DNA of 64,000 nt, from contig CM044490.1 of the NCBI GenBank assembly GCA_024364805.1, forward strand, positions 140,859,819 through 140,923,818, written 5' to 3'. The stretch's first letter is position 1; every line of letters starts with the position of its first letter. A program made the position numbers and the translations under genes. Below are positions 11,691-22,254 of this stretch, one piece after another. The stretch is from Euprymna scolopes. Lineage: Eukaryota; Mollusca; Cephalopoda; Sepiida; Sepiolidae. The notes beneath the pieces were generated by a model. That model was not told the DNA's origin. It worked only from the letters and a program-made list of their open reading frames with translations, and did no database searches.

Positions 11691-12480
11691 GAGGATGTTG
11701 GTAGTAGGAAAGAAAGTAAGTTGGTCCTCAAAACGGGACACGCCACCTTCTCACCATCCTAATTAAAGAGAAAAAAAATAATTAAATGAAAAGAAAATAA
11801 GTAACCCTTTCCTCCGTGTAACAGACGTTAGATGACACTTTGGGAAGATAGTAGCTGCTTCTCGTTTCAATCAGAGTATGTTGAAATTTTAAAGAAAGTT
11901 TAAAGAAAAGAAATTAACATAGAGCAGAAGCATACATGATACTATCGGGTGTCATTTACCGATGTTAATTTTAAATTACGACACGGTTACCGTCGATGAT
12001 CAAAGATCAGGCATCGGAAAGAGACAATTAAAATAATGAGAAGAGATTTAAAGAAATATAAAAATGTGGAGTTGTATGTGGACTCAAAGAAGAAGAGTCA
12101 GAGAAAAAGAACGAAAGATGAGTGATTTCGATGAAAAGACATTTAAGGAAATATAAAAATGTGAAATGGAGAAACGAATGAAACTGTATGAGGACTTGAA
12201 AACGAGTCATAAAAAAGTGGATAGAGAGAAATGATTTACTTTCTCCTATTAGACTCTAAAATGCATTAAAAAAGAAGAAAAAAAAGAAAAACAAAACGAT
12301 GTTGTATAAGTGTTGAAATTGTCATTATTATTGTTGAAAATTGTTAATGTAATTGTTGAAATGTTATATTGTTGATAAATGTTATATTGTAAGCTATGGT
12401 GGCATTTGCGTTCTTTTTTATTACCATTATCATTATTAACGTTATTATAATTATTTTTATAAATGTGAAAAAGTCCATCG
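11690..12480. other. Purine-rich flank of Gypsy-1 with a degenerate tandem duplication
   Basis: This may hold the 3' untranslated part of the fossil. A block of about 93 bp is duplicated in tandem (about 12,045-12,135 and 12,136-12,230), marked by AAGAAATATAAAAATGTG in both copies. No LTR boundary or gene can be defined. Confidence 0.45.
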
Positions 12481-12489
12481 GGCAAATTA

Positions 12490-12604
12490 TTCCTTGTATT
12501 ATATAATAGTCAATAGAGGATTGATTCTATAATAATATATACGCAATCTGCATAAATTAAAATATCATGTTTAAGTGTATTGTACAATCGGGCAACGAGC
12601 TAAT
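12490..12604 (+). mobile_element. Helitron-like family H3 tail fragment
   Basis: About 95 bp matches the 3' end of the element at 38,492-39,266 (shared AGGATTGATTCTATAATAAT and AAATTAAAATATCATGTTTA). It ends in a weakened tail, CGGGCAACGAGCTAAT. Only the tail is present, and it lies directly before the H1 array. Confidence 0.55.
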
Positions 12605-12623
12605 AGATATATCTATCTATATA

Positions 12624-14387
12624 TCTATAAAAGTGAAAATGTATGTATGTCTGTCTGTGTACATTTCCCTATCAAATAACTGTCAATTTTCAGTCTACAG
12701 ACTCGAGATTTGACATAAAGGGTATTGAGTTTTGGGAAAGTAGTTTTAATCCATTTTGGCTGTCAAGGGGTCTAAGTTCGAAGAACTGACCTTTGAAAAC
12801 TCTACAAAACTCCTCCGTCAATTTTGGGTCTAAACACTTGAAATTTAAAATGTAGGTTACTCGGACATAGATCTAACTTTATAATTTGATTTTAGCCAAA
12901 ACAATAAATGTAAAAGGCTCAAAATTGAGGTCAAAGTTTTTTAAAAATTGACTTTTGAAGTGTCTATCAAATTAGCAATTTCCGGGTTAAACATTTGAAA
13001 TTTTACATAAAGAGTATTAAGAGATAGGGTAAGCTTTTCAATCGGTTTGAGTCGGAAATTTGAGCTACCAAGGGGTAAAAGTTCAAAAGATTTTACCTTT
13101 TCGGTGTCCAGCAAACTACTCAGTAAATTTTGGGTTTAAACATTTGAAATTGTATATAACGGGTATTCAGACATGCGGCAAGCATTTTAATGTGTTTTGG
13201 AGTAAGGATAAAGCTGCAAAAAGGTCAAAGTTAAAAAATAATAACTTTTGCAGATTCTACCAAACCCCTCCCCAATTTTGGGTCTAAATACTTGAAATTT
13301 TAAATGTAGGTAACTTGGACATGCATCAAATATTTTATTTTGATTTAAACCCCAAAAAATAAATGTTAAGGGATCGAAATTGGGGTCAAAGTTTTTAAAA
13401 ATTTACCTCTGCTTTCCATACTGAATTACTCAGACAATCTTTGATCGAAACATTTGAAATTTATGTGAAAGTATATTCACACATAGGGCAAGTATGAACA
13501 GTACAAAGCCGGACAGAAATGCAAGTAGTAAATAAGGTTGGGTTTGAGAGTAATAGTAAATTAATAGGAAATAATTTTGGGTTTGAGATTAATAGTAAAT
13601 TAATAGGAAATAATTTTGGGTTTGAGATTAATAGTAAATTAATAGGAAATAATTTTTGGTTTGAGATTAATAGTGAATAAAGAGTAAATAAGTTTAGAGT
13701 TTAGAGTAATAGTAAATAAGTAACAAATAATTTTCGGTTTAAGATTAATAGTTAATTATAAGTAAATAAGTTTGGAGTTAAGTAAAAACAATAATTAATA
13801 GCAAATAATTTTGGGTTTGAGGTTTATAGCGAATTAATAGTAAATGCATTTGGACTTGGGAAAATAGTAAATAAATAGCAAATAATATTGGGTTTCAGAT
13901 TACTAGTGGATTAATAGTAAATAAGTTTGCATTTGAGGACAATAGCAAATTTATATCAAATTATTTTAGGTTTGAGATTAATAGTGAATTAATATCAAAT
14001 AAGTTCGGAGTGGAAAAAAATACTAAATTAATAGCAAATAATTTTGGTTTGAGATTAATAGTGAATTAATACTAAATAAGTTGGAGTTAAGAAAATAGTA
14101 AATAAATATCAAATAATATTGGGTTTTAGATTAATAGTGAATTATTAGTAAACAAGTTTGGATTTGAGAACAATAGTAAATTAATCTCAAATAATTTTGG
14201 GTTTGAGATTAATAGTGAATTTACAGTAAATAAGTTTGGATTGAAAAGAATAGTAAATTAATAGCAAATAATTTGGGGTTTGAGATTAATAGTGAAGTAA
14301 TAGCAAATATGTTTGGTGTTGAGAAAATAGTAAATTCATAGTAAATAATTTGAGGTTTGAGATTAATAGTGAATTAATCTATCTATC
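12624..14387 (+). mobile_element. Helitron-like family H1, first unit of a head-to-tail array
   Basis: It begins TCTATAAAAGTGAAAATG after an A, then a TG-rich run and TACATTTCCCTA. The first 870 bp hold five diverged copies of a repeat of about 150 bp, marked by TTTTGGGTCTAAACACTTGA (near 12,822, 12,974, 13,124, 13,272 and 13,437). The rest is a minisatellite of about 39-40 bp. There is no coding capacity and no CTAG end of its own: the next head follows directly. Confidence 0.6.
13510..14375 (+). repeat. Minisatellite of about 39-40 bp units
   Basis: More than 20 diverged units of the type GGTTTGAGATTAATAGTAAA followed by TTAATAGCAAATAATTTT. It lies inside the first H1 unit. A second block of the same repeat lies at 15,300-15,770. 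Unit variants differ mainly in TTTGGAGTT versus GGGTTTGAG starts. Confidence 0.85.
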
Positions 14388-15783
14388 TCTATATAAAAGT
14401 GAAAATGTGTATGTGTGTGTGTGTGTACACATTTCCCTACCAAATAACTATCAATTTTCGGTCTAGAAACTCGAAATTTGACATAAGGGATACTGAGATT
14501 TGGGACGGTCTTTTTAATCGGTTTCAGCCAGATATTTGGCTGTCGAGGGGTCAAAGTTAAACGATTTGACCTTTGAAAACTCTACAAAACTCCTCCGCCA
14601 ATTTTGGGTCTAAACACTTGAAATCTTAAATGTAAGTTACTTGGGCATAGATCAAACTTTTCAATTTGATTTGATCCCCGAAAAATAGATGTTAAGGGGT
14701 CCAAAGTGGAGTCAAAGTTTAAAAAAACAATTGACCTCTGGTGTCTACCAAATTATTCAGCAAATTTCTGGTCTAAACATTCGAAATTTTACATAAAGGG
14801 TGTTCAGAGATAGGGCAAGCTTTTTAATTGGTTTGGGTCGAAAATTTGAGCTGCCAAGAAGTCAAAGTTTAAAAGATTTGACATTTTTATGTCTAGCAAA
14901 CTACTCAGCCAATTTTTATCTAAACACCTGAAATTTATACAAAACGAATATTCAGACATACGGCAAGCATTTTAATCAGTTTTGGGGTGAAAATTTGGTG
15001 CCAAAAGGTCAAAGCTGAAAGAGTTGCCCTTTGAAGATTCTACCAAATACTTCCGCCAATTTTGGGTCTAAAGACTTGAAATTGGATAGAGCTAAAATGT
15101 TCTATTTTTATTTGAAGCCAAAATAATAAATGTTAGATGGTCAAAATTGGGGGCAAATTTAAAAAAATAACCTTTGCGGTCTCTACGAAATTACTCAGAA
15201 AAGGTTTTGTCTAAACATTTGAAATCTTACATGAAGTGTATTCACACGTAGGGCAAGTTAAGAACAGTACAAATGGCCCGATTAAAGCCGGGGAAAATGC
15301 AAGTAGTAAATAAGCTTGGTGTAGAGAGTAATAGTAAATTAATAGGAAATAATTTTGGGTTTAAGATTAATAGTGAAATAAGAGTAAATACGTTTGGAGT
15401 TTATAATAATAGTAAATTAATAGGAAATAATTTTGGGTTTGAGATTAATAGTGAATTAATAGTAAATAGGTTTTGAGTTGAGAGTAATTGTAAATTAATA
15501 GCAAATGATTTTTGGTTTGAGATTAATAGTGAATTAATAGTAAATAAGTGTGTACTTGGTAACAATAGTAAATTAACGGAAAATAATTTGGGGTCTGCGA
15601 TTAATAGTGAATTAATAGCAAATAGGTTTGGCTTTGAGAGCAATAGTCAATTAATAGCAAATAATGTGGGGTTGAGATTATTAGTGAATTCATAGTAAAT
15701 AAGTTTGGATGTAAGAATGATAGTAAATTAGTAGCAATTAATTTTGGGTTTGAGATTAATGGTTAATTTATCTATCTATCATA
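14388..15783 (+). mobile_element. Helitron-like family H1, second unit of the array
   Basis: A new head (TCTATATAAAAGTGAAAATG) is followed by the same set of repeats of about 150 bp in the same order as in the first unit, then a shorter block of the 39-40 bp minisatellite (15,300-15,770). It ends where the third head starts. No coding region. Confidence 0.6.
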
Positions 15784-16135
15784 TCTATTAAAGTAATATT
15801 GTCTGTATGTGTGCACATTTCCCTATCAATTCCCTGTCAATTTTTATCTACAGACTCGAAATTTGACAAAAGTGTTATTGAGATTTGAGAAAAATTTTTT
15901 TAATCGGTCTTTGACCAGAAACTTGGCCGTCAAGAGGTCAAAATTCAACGATTTGAGCCTTGAAAACTTTAACAAACTTCTCCAATTTTTGATCTAAACA
16001 CTAGAAATTTTAAATGTAGGTTACCTGTACATGAGTACAAACTCTCTCTCTATATATATAGATATATATATATATATATATATGCATATAAAGTTATAAA
16101 CATAGGGACCGAGCAATGCCAGGCTTAACTGCTAG
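15784..16135 (+). mobile_element. Helitron-like family H1, third unit with the array's only 3' end
   Basis: It starts TCTATTAAAGTAATATTGTC and retains only the first of the repeats of about 150 bp. It ends GACCGAGCAATGCCAGGC...CTAG before T at 16,132-16,135. This terminal hairpin region is a decayed version of the H1 tail seen at 17,486. Confidence 0.6.
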
Positions 16136-16269
16136 TATATATATATATATATATATATATATCCTGTGTAGCTTAATTGCCATATATATATTTTTATAAC
16201 TTACTACCTAGCTCTATCATACACATAAAATTATACTTTCGTATATTAATTTATGATTAAATGCAGTAG

Positions 16270-16311
<42 letters not shown>
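16270..16311. repeat. TA microsatellite
   Basis: A TA run of about 40 bp directly before an H2 element; the element head seems to have merged into it. Confidence 0.9.
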
Positions 16312-16312
<1 letters not shown>

Positions 16313-17048
16313 CTGAATGTCTGTGTGTGTGTCTGGTCACAAATAGGCTCCTATAGGGTTGAGTATTTTAAAAAACTGATTACATATAATAGAAGATGTA
16401 TTAAGACACAGGAATGGGTATGTTTGATCTGGCAGAACGGTGGTTCATAAAATTGTGGGTTCTGCGTTCGCGCCTGGTCCACAAAGTATGGAAATAAAAA
16501 ATTTAAAAATTAAAAAAAAAACGTTTACAAGTGTTTTTGATATAGATGTACATAATACTTTGATAAGTATGTTTTAACTTAAATAGGGATGGTATGATAA
16601 AATTGTGGGGTCTGCGTTCGCGCCTGGCCTCCATAGAATGGAAATAGGCATAAACATTAATAAAGACTTTATATTTATCTGTGTATATATACTTTGATAA
16701 TTATGTTTCAGTTTGAAGAAATATGGTATAATAAAATAATGGGGGGGGGGTCGTTCGCGCCTGACCTCCATAGAATGGAAATATGTCACAAAGTTTAACA
16801 AGGTTTTTTTAATATAGATCCACAGAATATTGTGATAAGTATTTCAGTGTGAACAGGTATGGTATAATAAATTATGGGGTTTATTTTATTTCTACTTTCA
16901 TCATATTTTGCTTTGGTTTTGATACCCCCAAATTCGAAGTTATCTCTTACCAACCCTTCCTTTTCATAACCTATCATACTCTCATAAATCAGAGTCCATT
17001 TTCTGTAGGCTGCTTTTGAACTCAGTCAACGACGGGCACTTTTGCTAG
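16300..17048 (+). mobile_element. Helitron-like element, family H2 (copy 2)
   Basis: Same family as 2,357-3,092 but in the opposite orientation. The head reads AAGCTGAATGTCTGTGTG and the tail CGACGGGCACTTTTGCTAG, followed by T and a TA run. It carries the same internal CTATAGAATGGAAATA repeats (near 16,480, 16,630 and 16,770). Non-coding. Confidence 0.6.
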
Positions 17049-17424
17049 TATATATATATATATATCATTTACTATAATAATTATACTGGTTAACAAAGAA
17101 ATTTAGGCAAGCACAAAAATACCCGTTTTAATGTAATTTGCGGGTGCTGAATTCAAATTTGAAATCCGTTTTTTCTCATCACCTCTAGATTTTTTTTAGG
17201 TATGCATAGTGTGCATTTTGTGTATATACGGTGCATAAAAGCGTACATGAAGTCAGGGGTAATTTTAGTTATTATGCACTAAATGTAAGCGATGACACAC
17301 ACACACACACACATATATATGTCACCAAGAGCGAAGGTCCGCTTGAAATATAAATATAATAAAAATACTAAATACAAAAAGTAACATCGTTTTTCATGCT
17401 TCAAAAAACCCTTACAACCTTTAA

Positions 17425-17429
<5 letters not shown>

Positions 17430-17485
<56 letters not shown>
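17430..17485. repeat. TA microsatellite
   Basis: Pure TA run of about 55 bp immediately next to the CTAG end of the following Helitron-like element. Confidence 0.95.
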
Positions 17486-17486
<1 letters not shown>

Positions 17487-17906
17487 TAGCAGGGGTGCCC
17501 GGCGTTGCTCGGGTGTTTGGAGGTGTATGCTGTGCAAAAAAAAGCAAAAAAAAATGGTTCATTTTTTAAAACTTTGACCCCTATTATGACCCCTTAAAAT
17601 TTATAATTTCGGGCTCAAATCACTTTATTAAGTTAGATCCAGGTTCAAGGAACCTATATCTAAAATTTCAAGTGTCTAGACCCAAAATTGTCGGAGGAGT
17701 TTGGTAGAGTTCTTAAAGGTCAAATCGTTGAAATTTGACCTCTTAACAGCCAAATTTCTGGCTGACAACCGTCACATCAATTTTCCCAAATCTCAGTACC
17801 CGGTATTTCAAATTTCGAGTCTATAGACTAAAAATTGAGAGAGTTATTGCGTAGGGAAATGTACACAGACAGACAGACAGGCAGACAGACACGTTCACTT
17901 TTATAG
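17486..17906 (-). mobile_element. Compact complete Helitron-like element, family H1
   Basis: On the minus strand it runs from TCTATAAAAGTGAACGTG to CCCGAGCAACGCCGGGCAC and CTAG, with host A and T on either side. It is 421 bp, with one copy of the leading block and one internal repeat, and no minisatellite. This is the cleanest H1 copy in the window and defines both ends. The hairpin CCCG/CGGG lies about 10 bases before CTAG. Confidence 0.65.
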
Positions 17907-17959
17907 ATATATAGATATAACGGACTGAGTTAAGGCTGCAGGTCTCAATCCACTTAATA

Positions 17960-18710
17960 GTGCTCTGGAAGTCAGTGGAAGATTTTGTTTCGGTCGCAGG
18001 TGGCGCTGGAGGTTGGTGTCTCTAAACTATCGTGTTACACATCTTTTGGGTTGCTCAAATGCACATTTTATTGCCTTGCATATGATTTAGTTTTACTTTG
18101 TTATATTTTCAGATTTTCCAATGGCTTAAAGCACGTTAAAATGTCGAGGATGCTTCAACAAGGCCAATTCCTTCTGCTATGTGTATGGGGACTTTACAAC
18201 AGTTGCACAGTGTCGAACCATCATTACTCTCCTCAGAACCGCCTACTTTCACTATTTTGACTGTAAAATTGGTCTTAGTGCTGCTAAGCTCAAAGAGGGC
18301 ATCTTTGTCGAACCTCAGATCCGAGAAGTGCTGATTTTGAGGAGCTTCTTAACTTAAAGGAAAGGAACTGAGAGCATGGGAAGCATTCAAGTCGGTCTGT
18401 AGTGGACTCCATGGTAACACATGTGTACCAGATTATCAAGCCTGTGTTGAGAAGTTGCTAAAGTCTTATGAGGATATAGAATGCCGAATGTCACTAAAAA
18501 TTCAATTCCTCCATTCCTACTTCCATTTCCTCCTGCCAAACCTTGGAACAGTGAGTGATGAGCATGGAGAAAGATTCCAAGACATTACGAATATGGAGAG
18601 CAACTATCAAGGCAAATGGAACCTCGACATGGTGGGGGACTTTTGTTGGATACTCTAGCGTGACATTCCTGGTGCAAAATACACCAGATCTTCTAAGAAA
18701 ACACACTTGA
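17960..18710 (+). pseudogene. Decayed copy of a zinc-finger-type repetitive gene family, internally deleted
   Basis: One frame reads KCRGCFNKANSFCYV.GDFT...Y.HYFDCKIG (about 18,125-18,265), a cysteine-rich N-terminal domain. It then jumps to LSAAKLKEGIFVEPQI (about 18,270-18,320) and on to VPDYQACVEKLLKSYED, MSLKI.FLHSYFHFL, SDEHGERFQDI.NME and YQGKW (about 18,425-18,650). I recall this combination from uncharacterised, high-copy genes in arthropods and cephalopods. The missing middle and frame changes make this copy a pseudogene. The biochemical function is unknown to me, and a transposon origin is possible. Confidence 0.6.
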
Positions 18711-18989
18711 TTGTATGTGGTATTTTGAATTGTGTAATTGTGTCATGCAAGTATATTGATTCAATCAGTGTTCTTTAACTATCCTGACTTATCTATTATA
18801 AGCTGATGCAACTCTTGAAATATTCGAACATATTCTCTGCTTATACTTAATTCAAACTATTTAAAACCCAGAAAACTATAGGTGATATAGCAAAACTATA
18901 AATTTGAATTCAGCACATCCAAATTAACGAAAACAACTATCACCATTCTTGCCTCAGACCAAAAATTTATTTTTGTAAACTAGTGATAT

Positions 18990-19037
18990 TAAATACATAC
19001 ACTAGTGTTTAATACTTTCGGGAATCTTCAGTGCAGG
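18990..19037 (-). ncRNA. Decayed hammerhead ribozyme (family B, copy B1)
   Basis: CTGAAGA (complement of 19,025-19,031) and stem III (ACAC/GTGT, then A) are intact, and stem I is TGCA/TGTA. Stem II and the G of GAAA are lost (TAAA). It is probably inactive but clearly homologous to copy B2. Confidence 0.6.
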
Positions 19038-19334
19038 GTGTCACGATTAACACCAGTCGATAGGTTTGAACCCGGCGACAGAAGCCATCTCTGGCTCACT
19101 TAGCAAGGACCATATCCATTTGGCTACCATTAACCGCGAGAGATGTTGAATTTTAAACATTTATTTCATTAAGTATTGTTAACGTCAGTCAGAGTGATCT
19201 AGTCATTATGCGACGATCTGTGCGTAAGAGCTAAATTGACCGATGTTTAATTCAACTGAAAGTGCTCAATAATAAAAAACAAGTTTCTTAAAGGGGCTGA
19301 AATAATTATTTACTATAATTATTAAATATTTACA
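18990..19334 (-). mobile_element. tRNA-like/hammerhead element, family B (monomer B1)
   Basis: On the minus strand an A box (ATGGTAGCCAAATGG, near 19,119-19,130) and a B box (GGGTTCAAACC, 19,063-19,073) are about 50 bp apart, as in a tRNA with a long variable arm. They are followed by a hammerhead-derived 3' end. The cut-site-to-cut-site distance to the neighbouring copy B2 is 337 nt. Sequence is unrelated to family A outside the box motifs, but the order of parts is the same. Confidence 0.65.
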
Positions 19335-19378
19335 GACACTGGTGTTTCCTCCTTTGCGGAATCTTCAGTGCAGGGTGT
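19327..19378 (-). ncRNA. Type I hammerhead ribozyme (family B, copy B2)
   Basis: The core is CTGAAGA (complement of 19,362-19,368; the position-7 base is free in the CUGANGA consensus) and GAAA (complement of 19,345-19,348). Stem II is TTCC/GGAG with loop GCAAA. Stem III is ACAC/GTGT with a two-base loop. The cleavage triplet is GTC, the classical one. Stem I is TGCA/TGTA, only four pairs. All core bases fit. Activity is inferred. Confidence 0.65.
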
Positions 19379-19565
19379 CACGATTAACACCAGTCGGTAG
19401 ATTTGAATCCGGCGGCAGAAACCAACTCTGGTTCCATTAGTAAAGACCATATCCATTCGGCTACCATTAACGGCGAGAGATGTTGAATTGTAAAAATTTA
19501 TTTCATTAGGTGTTTTTAACGTCAGTCAGAGTAATCTCGTCATTATGCGACGATCCGTGCGTGCG
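19335..19565 (-). mobile_element. tRNA-like/hammerhead element, family B (partial monomer B2)
   Basis: This is a second copy in the same orientation, with A box (ATGGTAGCCGA, near 19,456-19,468) and B box (GGATTCAAATC, 19,400-19,410). It matches B1 across the tRNA-like part and about 100 bp beyond it. Its far side is cut off at a microsatellite near 19,570. With B1 it forms a head-to-tail dimer. Confidence 0.65.
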
Positions 19566-19574
19566 TATACACGC

Positions 19575-19630
19575 ACGTGTATATATATATATATATATAT
19601 ATGCGTGCGTATACACACACACACACCTAT

Positions 19631-19661
<31 letters not shown>

Positions 19662-19665
19662 GTAA
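19575..19665. repeat. Mixed TA/CA microsatellite
   Basis: TA runs and CA runs directly abut the truncated end of the family B copy. Confidence 0.85.
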
Positions 19666-19930
19666 TGTGATTGATAATTTAAAATTCAACTTAGAATTAA
19701 AAATGTGTTTCATGAGAAGGAACAACAACAAAGTCAATAATTTGTACGATCGTTTCGGAAACGATGTTTTTATTGTGATAGACATTAAGCCACGGACAAT
19801 AATTTTTCCATATATTTTTTTTTATATGCAAAGTCTCCTTACCAGCAAAAGTATTGGGTGGGTTTTTTTTTTTCATATATGTAAAAGACAATAAATAAAC
19901 CTAGCAATTTTTAAGTAAGACAGATGTATC

Positions 19931-20285
19931 NNNNNNNNNNNNNNNNNNNNNNNNNNNNNNNNNNNNNNNNNNNNNNNNNNNNNNNNNNNNNNNNNNNNNN
20001 NNNNNNNNNNNNNNNNNNNNNNNNNNNNNNNNNNNNNNNNNNNNNNNNNNNNNNNNNNNNNNNNNNNNNNNNNNNNNNNNNNNNNNNNNNNNNNNNNNNN
20101 NNNNNNNNNNNNNNNNNNNNNNNNNNNNNNNNNNNNNNNNNNNNNNNNNNNNNNNNNNNNNNNNNNNNNNNNNNNNNNNNNNNNNNNNNNNNNNNNNNNN
20201 NNNNNNNNNNNNNNNNNNNNNNNNNNNNNNNNNNNNNNNNNNNNNNNNNNNNNNNNNNNNNNNNNNNNNNNNNNNNNNNNNNNNN
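19931..20285. other. Assembly gap (355 N)
   Basis: Unknown bases. Exactly the same length as the gap at 42,098-42,452, which suggests a placeholder or a systematic estimate. Confidence 1.
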
Positions 20286-20507
20286 TGAATTTAGTATTTT
20301 TAATACTTTATTTATTGAAATTAATCAACATAGTATAGGTTAAGATTAAATATATATTTAAATAATATACAATAATGGTAAATATATCAGATAAACTAAT
20401 AATAATATTGATGATCAAAATTTTATTAATAAGGGTATAAAGTTAAACTTAAATTTAAAGATTGAATATTAATGAGTAACATTTTTAATGATTTATGGTG
20501 GTTTATA

Positions 20508-20770
20508 TTTGTTAAATTTAAACCAAACGTTTATGACTGCATGAGGATTAAAGCTCCTTTCTTGAATTTAGGAGGGTGGTTCTATTTTTGATATCGTCAT
20601 ATTTTTAAATCTTTAGGGTCTCCTGTGTACAAAGTGCACAGAATCTATCTCCTGGTGTATATCCTTTATATGATCCTATTATTTGCCATTTCAAATTGAA
20701 GGAAATATTCTTATCTTTGAGTCGCCAAATATGTTTGGATAGAGTGGTTTGGTTCAACAGGGAGTCGTTT
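20508..20770 (-). pseudogene. GIY-YIG endonuclease C-terminus of a Penelope-like element
   Basis: The minus-strand translation reads TLSKHIWRLKD, then KWQIIGSYKGYTPGDRFCAL and C.QE, then LLNSRKEL.SSC.H. These match the C-terminal half of the GIY-YIG nuclease in Penelope-like retroelements: L(S)K.IW.LK, W.I....PY..G...C.LC..E, LN.R.EL.S.C.H. The region covers about 80 codons with two in-frame stops, so it is a dead fragment. No reverse transcriptase is visible upstream. Penelope-like elements often carry hammerhead ribozymes in their terminal repeats, which gives the ribozyme-bearing elements in this window a plausible partner family. Confidence 0.75.
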
Positions 20771-20774
20771 TTAA

Positions 20775-21095
20775 AAAATGCTTATGGGTTGCAATGTATA
20801 TATATGAAATATGTCAGTATTTTTGACCTTACAACTGTGTCTGTATCCTCATTCATTTTACCATGAAATATCCTTTTCATACTATTTTATATTTATTTTT
20901 TTTCATTTATGTGCTAATAAGCAAAGTCATAATAACCTATATTTATTTTGCGATTAACATTTTCCTCGATTAATATCCATTCATTGAAAACACACGGATT
21001 AAGGGAAAGCCTTTACATTTTTGTACTCCTTGTTAAACAATAAATTTTGTTTGGAATCTACATGATTTAATTTAAAATTTCCATACACACACACA

Positions 21096-21140
<45 letters not shown>

Positions 21141-21735
21141 GCGCTGCTCGGTCGAAACATGTTACATAGCGAAGTGATTAGTCACACAATATTTAAGCAA
21201 CAATGAATATCTTAATTCGTTAAGGAATTTGACCGCATGTTGGATTTAGAGAAGGATAAAACACATCCATCTTGGTTATGGAAATTAAACGCGAATTAAC
21301 TCATAGTTTAAAGGGGAATAACTTTCATAGCTTAAATAAATAAGTTGCTGTCTGGTTTTAAACTCAACTTTCGTCGGTTAATAAATACAAATAAATTGAA
21401 TTAAATATAAAGTAAATTAAAAATAAATCAATTTTAATACCATTTCTTAATAGAACAAAACCATTCTGTTACAACAAATAATTAATTACACTGATCTTTA
21501 CAATTATGTAAATGCAACTTTGTACATGTGTGTGAGTTCGGCCGAATCGATTTTCTTTTAAATTTGCAGAACTTTAGTGTATAAGTCTGAAAGTGATCTT
21601 AGTTAAGTTTTGTCCCAGAAAACCCCCGATAATTACTGATAATCGAAACCGTTATTTTAATTTATCCATCATCGGTAAAGCCATTTTTCCATGTCGTCGC
21701 TTAGCAACTATGATAGAACAACGGGCCGTGAAAAT
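20775..21735. other. Gene-free AT-rich stretch with a TA run
   Basis: A TA microsatellite lies at about 21,098-21,137 and is followed by a GC-richer scrap (GAGCGCTGCTCGG). Nothing else recognised. Confidence 0.5.
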
Positions 21736-21737
21736 TA

Positions 21738-21762
21738 TACTGTGGCTAACTGGATAGCGTGT

Positions 21763-21796
<34 letters not shown>

Positions 21797-22247
21797 GCAT
21801 GACGTGGTCTCTAGGTTCAAACTCCGCAGTAAAACTTTCTTAATTTGTTTTCATTATTTAATGAAAAGTATTTTATAAGTATTTTATTTTTTTAAATTTT
21901 CCTGTTTATTTTTATTTTATTTTTTTGTTGGTTGTTTTTTTTTTTTTTTTTTTTTTTTTTGCATGACGTGATCTGTAGGTTAAAACCCCGCACGTAAATT
22001 TCTTAATGTTTTTTTTTTCTTTATCTGGAAAGAAGTTTATATAAAATAATTTTATTTAAAAAAAAAAAAAACAGTAGGTTCTCTAACGTGCAATGTAGAA
22101 TAACATATTTTAGACTGTCATTTCATGGAGGCATATGCAGCTTACTCCCAGGCGACTTCACGGTTTTCAATGACAATGAAAATATAGGAGTTTTAAATAT
22201 TCGTCGATCATAATTTAATCCCGGACAACATCGGGTCTCCCTGCTGG
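21738..22247 (+). mobile_element. tRNA-like modules with Helitron-like tail
   Basis: An A-box-like stretch (GTGGCTAACTGGATAGCG) and a B-box-like stretch (AGGTTCAAACTCC) are separated by a poly-T-rich insertion. The second half (TGCATGACGTGATCTGTAGG) is repeated near 21,960. The block ends with a hairpin-like CCCGG...TCGGG and CTGG before T at 22,244-22,247, fitting the CTRR rule. No coding region. Confidence 0.4.
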
Positions 22248-22254
22248 TCTAATT

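Noticed and set aside
13510-15770. CRISPR-like regular repeats of about 40 bp.
   Set aside because: No constant repeat with unique spacers: whole units vary continuously, as in a eukaryotic minisatellite inside Helitron-like elements.
19924-20343. A 139-codon frame across the first gap.
   Set aside because: It consists almost entirely of unknown bases.
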